Assembly (NCBI GenBank): GCA_020736575.1
Contig: JAGPYM010000013.1
Coordinates: 976,640-1,040,639 of the forward strand
Source of the DNA: Thelonectria olida
Taxonomy: Eukaryota; Ascomycota; Sordariomycetes; Hypocreales; Nectriaceae
Reading direction: 5' to 3'
Length of the DNA stretch: 64,000 nt
Under the pieces are notes generated by a model. The model did no database searches. It saw only the letters and a program-made list of their open reading frames with translations, and had not been told where the DNA came from. The position numbers were made by a program, and so were the translations under genes. Below are positions 36,137 to 46,872 of the stretch, piece after piece (position 1 is the first letter of the stretch; every line of letters begins with the position of its first letter).

Positions 36137-37000
36137 CTAGTTGCCTCGGTAGTAACGGCGGGAGAATTTGGGGACGCTCTTGCAGCCGGCGCTGCCCGTA
36201 TCCTCCGCTGCGAGAGCCGTTGGTGTGCTGCCGGGAGTGGTGTTGACAGGAGTGGTGGAAGAGCCATCCGTAGCACTCTGCTCAGATCCGGTGGGGAATA
36301 TGGCAGGGCCAGGCATGGGGTAAGAAGTGCCGCCGCTGTAGATGCTGTAGTTGGGAGACAGTCCCTCGGTGGTACTGTCGTAGACGCCGGGGATCTTGAC
36401 CAGGTCGGACGGTTCGAGAGCAGAGCCGGTGTTCGTAACCTCGACGTGAGCGCAGTTGAAGTAGAACTCGGTGCCGGAGGGACGGTGAAGAGCGAGGTGC
36501 TCAATTCGCACAAGGTACTGGCCGCTGGGGACCTCTGTTGGAACCTGGAAATCGATGCGGTTCTTGCCCCATACCTGCCAGTTCTCGCCAGAGCTCTCCA
36601 TGGGAAAGTTTGCGCCGAGCTCGTAGACCTTGAACCAGTCGCCAGAGCCGTCGTATGAGGCAACGTCGTCACCGGTGGCCCTGGACATGTAAACCTGAAT
36701 GGGACCAGGGTGCTGAATGTTGCCGTCGAGGTTGGTGCCGAAGCCAATGGTATCGCCTGCGTTGATGCTGGCGAGCTTGGTCGATCCGGCGTTGGCCTGG
36801 GCCCCAGTGTTGCATCGCATGTCGTCGCTGGACAGGATGTCAAAGCCAAAGTGAGGCTGAAAGCCCTGCGTGGAGCGACGGACGTACTCAAACTCCTCCG
36901 ACTTGACGTCGTTGACGTACAGATGAGGGAAGAAGTAGTGGGCAAGGGTCACATGAGGCATTGCGGCCAGGGCGATAGTAGCGGCGCCGGCGAACTTCAT
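36137..37000 (-). CDS. AA9 lytic polysaccharide monooxygenase
   Basis: Intronless, 287 residues. The signal peptide MKFAGAATIALAAMPHVTLA is cleaved before His, so the mature protein starts HYFFPHLYVND, the first ligand of the copper histidine brace. The second His is in RIEHLALHRP and the axial Tyr in FYFNCAHVEV, in the usual AA9 order. The conserved segment RCNTGAQANAG (first disulfide Cys) and YLVRIEHLALH are typical. The enzyme oxidatively cleaves cellulose or hemicellulose outside the cell. After the catalytic domain comes a Ser/Thr/Pro-rich linker (about residues 225-270) with no cellulose-binding module; the last residues are basic (KFSRRYYRGN). I start at 37000; the frame stays open to 37057, but the signal peptide fixes the start. 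Confidence 0.93.
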   Translation of the reverse strand: MKFAGAATIALAAMPHVTLAHYFFPHLYVNDVKSEEFEYVRRSTQGFQPHFGFDILSSDDMRCNTGAQANAGSTKLASINAGDTIGFGTNLDGNIQHPGPIQVYMSRATGDDVASYDGSGDWFKVYELGANFPMESSGENWQVWGKNRIDFQVPTEVPSGQYLVRIEHLALHRPSGTEFYFNCAHVEVTNTGSALEPSDLVKIPGVYDSTTEGLSPNYSIYSGGTSYPMPGPAIFPTGSEQSATDGSSTTPVNTTPGSTPTALAAEDTGSAGCKSVPKFSRRYYRGN

Positions 37001-37860
37001 GGTGGAAAGAATGACGAGATAAAGTTGGGATGAGAAAGTGACTGACGGTTGTTCCACTTGAAACGGAGAGAATAGAGATAAAGCCTCCAGGGCAAAAACG
37101 AATGCAGTCTCGACTGGCGAGTGAGAAGGACGAAAGAGTGAATAGAAGGTTGAGAATCAAGTGTCTTGAAGAGCATGTTCAAGAGATGGACATACTCGAG
37201 CTTAAATATTCTTTATTGCCAAGAGTCATCCCATGCAAGAGCTGAGGTTTCTTCCCGCCCATCGTTGAGGTCGGATTAAGCCCCTGCTATCACCGCAACT
37301 CGAACCGAGGATATCCGTCCTCCCACCACAAGGATCGAAACTTCTCCCCCATTGGTGGGAGTATTTATCCATGATCAACCCACGGATGTTTCAACATCAG
37401 GGGCCCTGCGACCCAAATTGGCGGGTGCTTCGTGAAACAAGGGGATCAGGTCCACATTAAAGATGACGATAAGCTGAGTAAAAGGCCAGAGCCAAGAGCA
37501 TTCCATGCGTGTAGTCTTCTCAACTCGTTATCCAATAAGCATACACCTTGAGGTTGAGTTATGGTCAAACAATCAACTGTGCTCGGTCCCCTCGACTTCA
37601 GTTTCCCCAGTCCGGATGGCAATCTGGAAGCAGCCACAGTCAACTAGATTTGTGAATCATTGGATGTTCTGGAACAAGCTTATGCGTTTGTCCCCTGTCC
37701 ATACCTGAAACGAGCCTCGGCTCGGTTAGATCCCCCGTGTGCTTTGTTGTCTTGATCGAAGTATTATATTTAGCACCACTGTTTACCATGTGGCTCCATG
37801 ACAAAGTTCAATAGCGATTCTTCTTCAGGTTTACGAGCAACAGTATGAAAACGGAAAGAA
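37001..37860. other. Promoter of the LPMO and flank of the Clr5 gene
   Basis: It holds the LPMO upstream region on the minus strand. I see short AT-rich and GC-rich segments but no motif I can claim. No gene is supported; short open frames at 37446-37708 lack features. Confidence 0.5.
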
Positions 37861-39214
37861 TTAAACATCTGGGAAATACTGATTGCTATGCTCCACGACC
37901 TTCTTTAACCAAATCTTGCCTTCATCAAATTGGCCACGTAAAAAGCTCCCGTGTGCCCTGAGGTGATAGTAGTGCAGTTGAAGATCTGCCCAGCACGTTT
38001 CCCTCCGACATTCAGGATTTTGGAGCCAATCAAACACCATGTCCAACTCCAGGTCTGCCTCTTCGTAATGCCCTCTCAGACTCAGCCGATCAGCAAGCCT
38101 GGCGAGATAAGCTACGCTGACGGCGTCAATCGAAGTCGAGTCCATCACTGGGAAAGAAGCCCTCGTGTTTGTATCCCTGAGGCCCATTGAGTCTAGCAAT
38201 AGAAAGTAGTGACATTTCAGTCTTTCAACGGTGCGGTTATCCCCGTTGATTTGCTTGAAAGCGTCAACTACTGCTTCTAAAACGGTGGCGATAACGTGGT
38301 ATCGGTCGTCGTCTGACAGACGAACAAGCCGGCGCAGCAGCAAGACTAACGGATGGGCATCGCCAAAAGTGGTGAGCAGTAGGTCGCAAACATGCCGATT
38401 CACTGTGGATGCCAGCTCTTGATGTCGTTGGTCGAAAGCAGAGGCAATGTCGCAGAGATAGAAGACAAGAGTGGCGTCCTGGTTTTTCATACTCTCTCTG
38501 AGGTCGTCGAGTGAGCGGTTGAGGATTCGGAAACCAAAGCCCATTCTCTTAGTCAGTATCATGGCGCGAGCTTGATCTAGTTTTCTGTAACATCGTATGG
38601 AGCTACCAATATCAGTAGTTGTAGCCAAATCGGCACTGGATCTACTTGAAATGGTGTGAGCTCTGAAGGTTGACTCATAGTAACCTCTCAGCAACCGAAG
38701 CAGCTCATCCGAGTATTGGAGAGTATTGGAGACATGCAACACTGGTTCTGGCGATGGCGAGCGACAGACCAAGTCCGGAATCGCATCGCCCATACTCAGC
38801 ATGCCCGCCTTGATTTTTGTTTGAAGATCCGGTCTGCGGTATAGATACCTTTCGACCAGCTCCCACTGCACAGGTCTTCCTCGGAAAATGAACTTGGTCT
38901 GTTTTCCGGTGGCATCTCTTTGTTTCTTCAGAAGGGCCATCTGAACAACCTCTTTCTCCCTGAACTTCTTTTCAAGTCCCCATTTCTGGAGGCGATACTT
39001 ATACATTCGAGGCCTATTGCTATCATTATTAGCCTCAAGTCTGCGCTATAACAACGCTTCAAGGAGCCACTTACGTTGCATCGAAGTTGTATTTTTCGTG
39101 GATTATTCGTCTCACCTCTCTCAGGGGCTTGGACTGATCATAGTAGAGCCTTGTGATATGCGGGCGCACAAGCTCCCACTCGCTGTCTTGGCATGCGTTT
39201 GTGTTCGTAGACAT
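37861..39214 (-). CDS. Clr5-domain protein
   Basis: Two exons; the intron at about 39016-39072 splits the N-terminal Clr5 domain. The domain runs from EWELVRPHITRLYYDQSKPL through the conserved EVRRIIHEKYNFDATPRMYK to YRLQKWGLEKKFR, and is the only recognisable unit. The Clr5 domain is an N-terminal helical module common in filamentous fungi and named after a fission-yeast silencing factor; its biochemical role is unclear. The remaining 350 residues are helical, with TPR-like pairs near the C-terminus (AYLARLADRLSLRGHYEEAD; LQLHYYHLRAHGSFLRGQFD). It is a nuclear or cytosolic candidate regulator, and I would not assign a pathway. I start at MSTNTNACQ; an in-frame Met at 39274 exists. Confidence 0.82.
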
Positions 39215-42064
39215 GTTACGTCCAGGCAGGCTGCAGAATGCATGGGATCGCGAACCAACGGAATTCTTTACCATTGAGTGCGAAATGCCCTCAATTCATA
39301 CCCGAGGATTGGCGAAGAACAAAAGGACAGCCCCACGTGGAACCCGTTTCAGTCAAGCTTGCTTACTCGGCAGTCATTGTAACTGGTCGATAACAAAAGG
39401 ACATTGGGGCCGGTTCATGAAACGGTTCACGGATGGAAGCGAGCAAGCGAGAGCATAGGGTGCTGATCCTGGACGAGGTGGCAACCCACCCATGTGGACC
39501 AGTTGATCTTTGTTGTGGCAACCCCTACTCAATTCTCCATCTCGATACGAAGTACGACGTACGACGTGCGAAGTGTGAATAGGTAATTCCCATGCCAGAG
39601 GCCTCGGGTAGGATGAAGGTTGTCGTGAGAAGAGATGGCTGAATTTCCATTGGTGCTATTTCATTCCTCTCACACGTAATCCTGGCCATGTCCTCAGGAG
39701 AAACGGCGGATGCCTGAGTGGATTGGTCTCGAGACGAGTAGACACGGCGAAACTGTCAATATCCACATTCTGTCAAAGGAGACAGCTCCTTGATGGATCA
39801 GCTTGATCTGTATGGTCCTTCTCATCTCCCTTTCCAAAAAGTCCTCGGAACAACGTCCGGCTGGATGGGCTCGGAACTTGCTGTGAGGGCGGTTGAATTC
39901 TACCAAACCTTAGGACAGGCTTTGCGATGATGTCCTATAATCATAATCAGGCGTTACCTTTATCTAGGTGATGTCCTTTTCTTGCCAGGTCGATGGTTCC
40001 ATCATGATTGGGATTATCGCGAGTAAGTAAGCGTATCTTGTCGAGCTCAATGAGCAGGCCAAAATACCGCATCGCATCTCTACTTGCAAATGATGAGTAT
40101 GACAAATGGGCCGCATCTGGCAACATCTCGTCACAAAAATGTTACGAGGAGCGGAAGGTTCCGCCATGAGGTCCCGAATTCAAGGACCTGGAGTCGAAAT
40201 CACCAGGTACCTACCTATATTAGTGGGAAAAGGGGAAGCCTCCGTCGCAGGCCCGGATAACTGTCGCAAGTCCGGATACTTCTCGCAGGTCCCGGATACC
40301 TCTCGGCGGCCCGGATACCCTCGGACCCCCGCGGACCCCCGGATAACTGGGTATCATACAGGGAGGCCTGGATGACTGTCGCTAACGCAAGCGCTCTAAA
40401 GCCCCTTTTCAAGGTTTTAGTTTGATCCTCCAAAATTCCGGCAGGTAGGGTAGCATAAGTAAAGGGCATGCTGCCCTAAGTAGGTAGCCAGGAACTCATT
40501 TATGAGTCGCATCTCTTCAAACAGGCTGTCATACCTCACGGCCGTGATTGGGTCGATGCCGTGGACCGCTCTCCGAGACTCTCCCTTCGAAGAGCGATTG
40601 CCGGTCACAGTCCTTCCCCGTAATAAGCAACCTCCTTTCCGAATAGGCGTGATCAAGATTTTTTTCCAAGCCAGTCGTGGCCCCGGTGACCGGGCCTTCT
40701 GTATTGTTGGCCAAATCGAATCCCGAGAACGCTAAGCCTTCTCATCCTTTCGGAATGGTTAATGGGGACATTGCCTCATCAAGATCGTTAAACACTTCAG
40801 CCCTTAAGGGCCTATCAACAAGGAGGATAGAAAGAATACTACATTACATAAAGTTTTCTGGACGGTCATTCGGTGTCACAAGCACAGCTTTCTATTTGCG
40901 CCGGATAGCCATTCTAGGTTATGAAGCGATCTGACCCCTGAGCTTTTATTGCTGGGGTCAGTTGCGAGACTATTGACGCTTTGCGGCCTATCCGAGTGAT
41001 TTTAAGCATTTCTTTCAAGATATTTTGTTCCACTTGATTCGTGTACTCAAGATCTACGATTGAATCGGCTTTGGTAGTCTTCGGCCCAGATAAACCTTGA
41101 TGTTGGTGAACCGTGCCACTGGGCTGGGATGATGAGACAGGACGGTATCAGACGAGATGCTACAGGATTGCAGAAGATAACTATGAGTTATGGCGTGTTG
41201 TCAAGAGGCCAACGCGAGGATGACTTGGGCTTGGGTGCAATTCAAAATTAGTCCTGAAGGTAATATCTGGCTCTGAGTGGATGAACATGCAACTTGTTGG
41301 CAGGAACATGATTTCGCGCAGTCTTACATCACACGATCACTGCATGATAACGCACGCTGCGGCGGCTGCGTCGCCGACGAAGTTGGAGACAATGGGCAAT
41401 GCCACCATGCCGAGTAATTGGGAGCAAGGTGGTATTTTTAGTGGCTATGTCTATAGATGATATAGTGAAACTGGATGAGGACAAGGCAGATTCGCGATGA
41501 ATACTGCTTTCAGCCCGGGGCTTCCTCTGCGCAGCGGCTGAAGCATTCGTGCATGTTGCCCGAGGCTGAGCATCTTGGCCGCATGTGTGTGCAGCCAACA
41601 ACACCCTTCCAGAAGTCCCAGCTTTTCCACATGATTTCCCCCAGGATCCATACCCTTGCACGTTATATGTCTCCGGCTGGGCACCCGAACCCTTTCTACC
41701 GCCGAGCCCTTCCTTCATTAGGCCACAGCTCTTTAAGAATGACCCACGGAGAGGCACCTTGCGAGGCCGTTCTGTTAGGCAACATGCCTAAGCCGCCCGA
41801 CTTCGACGCTCCCAGTTGTTCTGCATATAGCCCTATTTATGGCATGCCAAATCTATAAATAAATTCATACTTTCTTGCTCGATATCTCTTTCCCTTTCCA
41901 CGACTTCATGCCATCAGTTTGCCTCCGCTCATTCTACTTGCACGGTGCAACTATAGCTGACCGAAAACCTGAAAAGCGTGGCCACACCAGCGTCCAGGTG
42001 AAAGCACGAAGTTTTGTCAACTCCAACGTGCTATGAAAATTGACCTTCAGCGATAGCCACACCG
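39215..42064. other. Long gene-free stretch with a minisatellite
   Basis: 2.85 kb without a supported gene. A minisatellite lies at 40245. Segments 40450-40740 and 41330-41860 have competing open frames on both strands but no family motif and several interruptions. The region may include a decayed gene or element, but I cannot identify one. Confidence 0.5.
40245..40350. repeat. Minisatellite, about 19 bp unit
   Basis: About four to five imperfect units in tandem. Units begin TCGCAGG(C/T)CCGGATAxCT. Examples are TCGCAGGCCCGGATAACTG, TCGCAAGTCCGGATACTTC, TCGCAGGTCCCGGATACCTC and TCGGCGGCCCGGATACCC. The last part is a degenerate GGACCCCCG run. Confidence 0.8.
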
Positions 42065-44117
42065 ATGGCGGAGGACTCTACATCTTTGACCAGCGATGGG
42101 GACGCCTCTCGGACGCACGACGAGGCCACTCTGCAGCACAATGTGGGCTCTGAACAGCGATTCGATCAAGACGAGGGCAGTATGGCATCCTCGACCTCCC
42201 CATTAATAACGCAAAAAGTCCCCCGCGAGGCACAACCCCCTGCTTCGAAGCCCGTAGGTCTTCTATCGACATGGTGGCCCGAACTTTTAGCTTGTATCCT
42301 CGCATCGGCATCGTTCTGCGCCATCATCGCTACCCTCTATCCATTTCAAGACCAACCGCTTCCCAAATGGCCATATGGGCTTTCTATTAATACCCTTGTA
42401 TCTATCTACACCATCATATTTCAGGTCACAATGATGACGACTCTATCATCAGGCGCGTACCCACGACATCACAGAAGAATGCAGCAATCTAACCTCTCCC
42501 ACCTTCAGGCCTAGGACAGCTCAAATTTCTATGGTTTCAAAAAGCAAGACACCTATCCGACTTGAAGCGATTCGACGAGGCTGCGAACGGAGCCTTGGGA
42601 GCTTTGAAACTTCTCTGGGCGTTACGCACACGGTTGGTACCTCGTCCATTCGGCTGAGGATGGGATAGCTAATCTTGCAGCAGACACATCATAACCTCCA
42701 TTGGGTCAATCCTTGTTCTCATTTCCCTACTTCTTGTTCCATTCACGTACGATCTGCATTCTTGAACGCCGTCATTAAAAAGAATATAGAACTGACACGC
42801 GTCTTCTCTAGTCAACAACTACTCGACTTTTACCCCTGTCTTCAGATCGATTTATCTAACAAAGCCACCATTCCCCGATCAAACCTCGTCAGAACTCTAA
42901 CGAACGAGAGCATAACTGCAGGAATAGGAAATGTTGACTATGGAGCACAGGCTGCCGTGATCATGGGGATTACCGACGACGAGCCTGCCCAAGTCAGTCC
43001 ATTTTGCCCATCGGGTAATTGCACCTTCACAGAGGAATACGCATCAGGCGGGTACTGTTCATATTGCAAGGACGTTACCGACGAAATAGAGGTTTCAGAG
43101 CATAACATAACTATTCCTGGCTGGGGGATAGCAACCAACGGCGCCAATTCCGCGTTTGCCTTGGAACTGGCCCGGGATGGCTTTGCTGGAGTACGAATGC
43201 TGTATAGTTGGCTTCCTTATATGGTGGTCAACCGTACAGCCGACCGCTGTGACGGCGGGATACGAGGTGGAAACTGGACCTGTCTCGGACGTGGAGCCGC
43301 CGAATGCTACATTGTTCCATGCGTCCGCCGATACAAAGCCTCGGTAAAGCAAGGCGTCCTCGGTGAGAACATCACCTCCTTGGTAGTCGCTCTTAATCGG
43401 GATTATAGGATTAGCACTGCGCTCAGCGTCATTGATATGAAGTGCATCAATTCAACTGAGCGTGCTCTTCTTCGAGAAGAAGGGCATAGCATCTTCGACG
43501 CCTCCACTGAATGGTTGCTTTACAACACATCTCAGCCCGGCTTTCCATCTTTACGCAGCGAATGCATCTACGAGGGCGATAGAATGGACACGGGAAGCCT
43601 AATGAGTTACTTTGAGGACGTCTTCTCTGGCTCTATCGGGACACAGAAAGGTTCCCTGGGCAGAGGCGATAGCTTTCTTGGGGGTGCATTGTTCAATTTC
43701 GGGGATGTTAGCTTCGCCTCTATTTCTAAAAGATTCGACAACCTAGCCGATGCTCTGACAGTTTATGTGCGGGGGAGGTACTCTATTCATCCCGTGGAGG
43801 GGAATGTACAAAAGGCAGAGACCTGCGTGAAGGTCCGGTGGCCGTGGATCACGCTTGCGGCTGTGGTTTTGGTCCTTGGAGTTGGCTTCTACGCGGGCAC
43901 ACTATGGATGGTTAGATGCACACGCGATGATACGGTTCGGCATGATTTCAAGACGTCACTCCTGCCTCTCCTCTTTCACGGATTGGAAGGAAAGATTCTA
44001 GAGGCTTACTCACAGGACTCTCAGACTGTGTCGAGCATTAACCATCACGCAGAAGATCTACGAGTCCGGCTTGTCAAGGATGAAAGAGGTTGGGGTTTCA
44101 AGGAGGAGGCGATTTAG
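42065..44117 (+). CDS. DUF3176-domain membrane protein
   Basis: Four exons. The N-terminal disordered part is followed by a first helix pair, WWPELLACILASASFCAIIA and a second after LPKWPYGLSINTLVSIYTII, both diagnostic of DUF3176. After the first intron comes GLGQLKFLWF and DLKRFDEAANGALGALKLLW, then a third helix SIGSILVLISLLLVPF joined across an intron to TQQLLDFYPC. A long Cys-rich N-glycosylated ectodomain (many N-x-S/T sites, e.g. NESIT, NWTC, NITS) and a last helix WPWITLAAVVLVLGVGFYAG precede a cytosolic tail. The first intron, 42453-42508, appears to start GC (donor GCGCGT), which keeps LSSGLGQLKFLWF in frame; a GT donor gives no frame. Family role unknown. Confidence 0.85.
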
Positions 44118-44389
44118 GTTGAGAATATAGAAAATCTCTTGCATCCGTCCCTTGGACATCCCCCATGCCTAGTTGTTGGACTTGATCCGACGCATGCGCT
44201 CTCAGGGCCAGTTGCAAATTCGCGGTTACAGAGATTCCAATTCAGAATCGCCTTTAAGATCTCTCCAGCTTGTTCAACTTTCATCGTCTCGGCCCGTCCT
44301 ATGACAGGGGACTTTAACGAAGCTATCCCTAAGTCTTGGCTTCTTCGAGAAAGACATTATGCAAAACAGTAGCAAACTCATCTTCATCA

Positions 44390-45591
44390 TCAAGTCGGCG
44401 TCATCGGCTTTTGGGCGCATAAGGAATGGAAGTGCACATATGAGTGCACCGAGGAATCTAACAAATCTTTCCGCACCTTAACAAGGAAGACTTCGACCTC
44501 CTCGGGCTTCCAGCCCAGGCCTCGCGTAAAAGGCCCCATGGTAATGGCTTGGAGACCATCGTAGATGACACTCCTGTTATAGAGGCCAATCATCTTGAGG
44601 TTGGGGTCCTTGGGCCACGGTCCGACTGGGACCTTTTTTATCTCGTGGCGGATATTAACAAAGCCTCCTTCTCTCAGCCGGCCCTCGTTCTTCTCAGAGG
44701 CGTGCATGTCGACGCCAAATGTAGCCAATGCATCCCTGATATTGGCTACCATCTGCGGTGGCGTAAAATCAGGGTGCAAGGTATTGTCATCGCACCCATA
44801 CACCCAGCGGAACTCGGGCATCTCAATCCAACCACCAGGCTTTAGGGCGCTGAGCAGATGTGGTGTTAATCACAAGGCAATCAGAGCTCTCTCGCGGACA
44901 GTGAATATGTACCTATAGATCTGCGCAAGCAGAGCGGGCCAGTTCTTGATGGCCGTGGACATGTTGCGCAGGTGGACAAGATCAATCGAGTTTTCGCGAT
45001 CTAGCCACGGCGCTTCAGCGTCGTCGACGAGAAACTTGACATTGGGAGGCACCCAAGGCGGCTGGATAGGGCTCAGGTCAATGCCAATGACTTCGGCGGC
45101 GGGATACTCGTCGCCCACTGATTCAATGAGTTAGCACGACCATGCGAACAAGGGTTCACAAAGACCAGGTTGTTTGGTGGCAGACTGTCAATGGCCCAAC
45201 TTCCCGTTCCCGTCCCGACGTCGATAATCTTTTGCGGGTTCTCGAGCGGCGCATTGTGCAGCTTTCCTCCCAGGAGATGGACGGCGACGGTGTGCTTCAT
45301 GTCTTCTCGCTCCTGCTCGGGCACATCGTTGGGGAATTGATAGAGGCCTTCTTTGAACCTGTGGTACCTGCGACTGTTCTCAAAGCGATAGTCCCGGATG
45401 GTGGATGCCATCGATGTGGACGTCGTCGACGCCAAATCGGATGCGTATCCATCGTCGGTGGGTGCATCGTCCCGATCGGCGTCGATGGCCTGCTCAGGTT
45501 CTCGTGGAGGTTCAGATTCGATAGGCTGGTCTTGGCGAGGCGACTGTGCCTCTCCAGACGGAGGATCTGCGCCTCGTTCGGTCTCCGACAT
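44390..45591 (-). CDS. LaeA-like SAM-dependent methyltransferase
   Basis: Three exons. The N-terminus is Ser/Pro/Asp-rich, then MASTIRDYRFENSRRYHRF, the conserved start of the LaeA/UMTA-type family. Motif I is KIIDVGTGTGSWAID (SAM-binding glycine loop), with the intron falling just after it and continuing DEYPAAEVIGIDLSP. Further conserved parts are PPNVKFLVDDAE, DLVHLRNMSTAIKNW and LKPGGWIEMPEF. LaeA itself is a nuclear global regulator of secondary metabolism with no firmly known methyl acceptor; most relatives are of unknown function, and this one could act on small molecules instead. A 253-base divergent promoter is shared with an alpha/beta hydrolase, suggesting co-expression (inference). 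Confidence 0.88.
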
Positions 45592-45844
45592 GGTTACAAT
45601 AGGAAGGGATATGCAAAGGGAGAAGAAGCGAGTACGGACTGTAGACAGCTTAGCACCGTCGCATCCGCAATCATGGGGCCATTCTCAGCACAGAGCACAG
45701 TTACCCCTCATTTGTCAGCTAACCTAGCATGATCCTCCTACATACCTGTGGTGCGGATTTGTTGCGCAGCAAGAAAGTCTTCGAATAGACGCTATCGATT
45801 GAGCAACTTCTTGTCAGACATAGACGCATCTTTCTGAAACAGCC
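45592..45844. promoter_or_regulatory. Divergent methyltransferase / hydrolase promoter
   Basis: 253 bases separate the two starts on opposite strands. Such a short shared promoter would link expression of both genes. Confidence 0.5.
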
Positions 45845-46774
45845 ATGGACGCGTTCAAACTCACCCTTCCCGACGATACCGTCTTGTCAGGCATCCACAA
45901 TATTCCCACCAAACAGCCTTCGCCCAGCCCAAAGTCTCGCCCGCTGGTGGTTGGTCTTCACGGCGGTTGCTATACCAGCCGGTACTTCGATGTGACGCCC
46001 GAATACTCGGCCAGTCTGACAAGCAGCTTTCTATCCGTGCCGTTTGTTGCCATCGATCGCCCAGGCTACAAGGATTCAACTCCAGTTACCCCAATCCCCG
46101 AAGGCTCGAGCTTTCCCGAGGAATGGGGTAAGAGGCTGCATCAATCCATTCTCCCAGCGCTGTGGGCAGAGTTCGGACTGCCCAATGCATGCACCTGCAT
46201 CGTGCTGCACTGCCACAGTCTCGGTGCCAATGGTGCTTTGGTGGCTGCGTCTCTGCATGCGACTGATTCTGGCACCCCGATATACCCTCTGGGAGGCATC
46301 GTCATGTCTGGGTTCGGTTCACTCTTGAAGGAAACCGGCGGACACGTCGCACAGCCCGATCCTCCCCCGTCACATGTCAGCATCCCCGTCCAGGTCAAAG
46401 ACAGCACTCTGTTATTGCCAGGAACTGCCGATGATCAAGTGTACGCCGAGTCGGAGCGTCTTGACCACGCCATGCCGTTTGACGAAATTGCCGCACTGAG
46501 GGGGTCGTGGCTCTCAACATGGAAGCAAAAATGGGGGGCCAATATCACCGCACCCGTCATGATTGCGCTGGCAGAGAGGGATCATTACTGGGGTGCGACA
46601 CAGGAGCACCTCCAAGACTTTGCTGCGGGTTTGCCTCGAAGCATCAGGGTTGACACGAGCATCATCAGAGCCGCGCCACACAATATTGAGCTGAGTTACT
46701 GGGGCGCTGGGTGGTATGCTCGGAGCTTCGGGTTTGCTATCGAATGTGCAGTATCACTTGTATTAACTATATAG
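45845..46774 (+). CDS. Alpha/beta hydrolase
   Basis: Intronless, 309 residues, cytosolic by the lack of a signal peptide. The fold is clear: LVVGLHGGCYTSRYFD (HG oxyanion strand), FVAIDRPGYKDS, nucleophile elbow VLHCHSLGANGALVAA (H-S-L-G), ALAERDHYWG (acid strand) and a late His in RAAPHNIELSYWG. The Ser-Asp-His triad is therefore complete; the family cleaves esters or lactones. It is divergent from the LaeA-like methyltransferase. The last residues FAIECAVSLVLTI run directly into an AT-rich repeat relic nine bases past the stop, so the original C-terminal tail may have been replaced or lost. Confidence 0.88.
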   Translation: MDAFKLTLPDDTVLSGIHNIPTKQPSPSPKSRPLVVGLHGGCYTSRYFDVTPEYSASLTSSFLSVPFVAIDRPGYKDSTPVTPIPEGSSFPEEWGKRLHQSILPALWAEFGLPNACTCIVLHCHSLGANGALVAASLHATDSGTPIYPLGGIVMSGFGSLLKETGGHVAQPDPPPSHVSIPVQVKDSTLLLPGTADDQVYAESERLDHAMPFDEIAALRGSWLSTWKQKWGANITAPVMIALAERDHYWGATQEHLQDFAAGLPRSIRVDTSIIRAAPHNIELSYWGAGWYARSFGFAIECAVSLVLTI

Positions 46775-46782
46775 CATTTTAT

Positions 46783-46872
46783 ATAATTAATTTTAAAATA
46801 AAATGTTCTAATAAAGAATTTTATTAAAAAAATTTTAAATTGAAATTTTATATATAAAATACTTTTTTATTT
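46783..46872. repeat. AT-rich repeat relic abutting the hydrolase gene
   Basis: It is about 90 percent AT. TTAATTTTAAAATAAAATGT here aligns with TTAGTTTTAAAATAAAAGTT at 57461, and the similarity continues through a second T/A-rich block to a shared TATAAAAxTACxTTTTT end. It is a fragment of the same family as the large right-hand block. Confidence 0.6.

Noticed and set aside
36073..36945. Second minus-strand frame of 290 codons over the LPMO gene
   Set aside because: It is a Ser/Thr/Pro-rich frameshift shadow of the LPMO; only the other frame has a signal peptide and the copper ligands.
39690..39770. tRNA-Leu/Ser-like start (GCGGATGCCTGAGTGGATTGG)
   Set aside because: It resembles a D-arm region by chance; no TTCGA-type T-arm follows at the expected distance.
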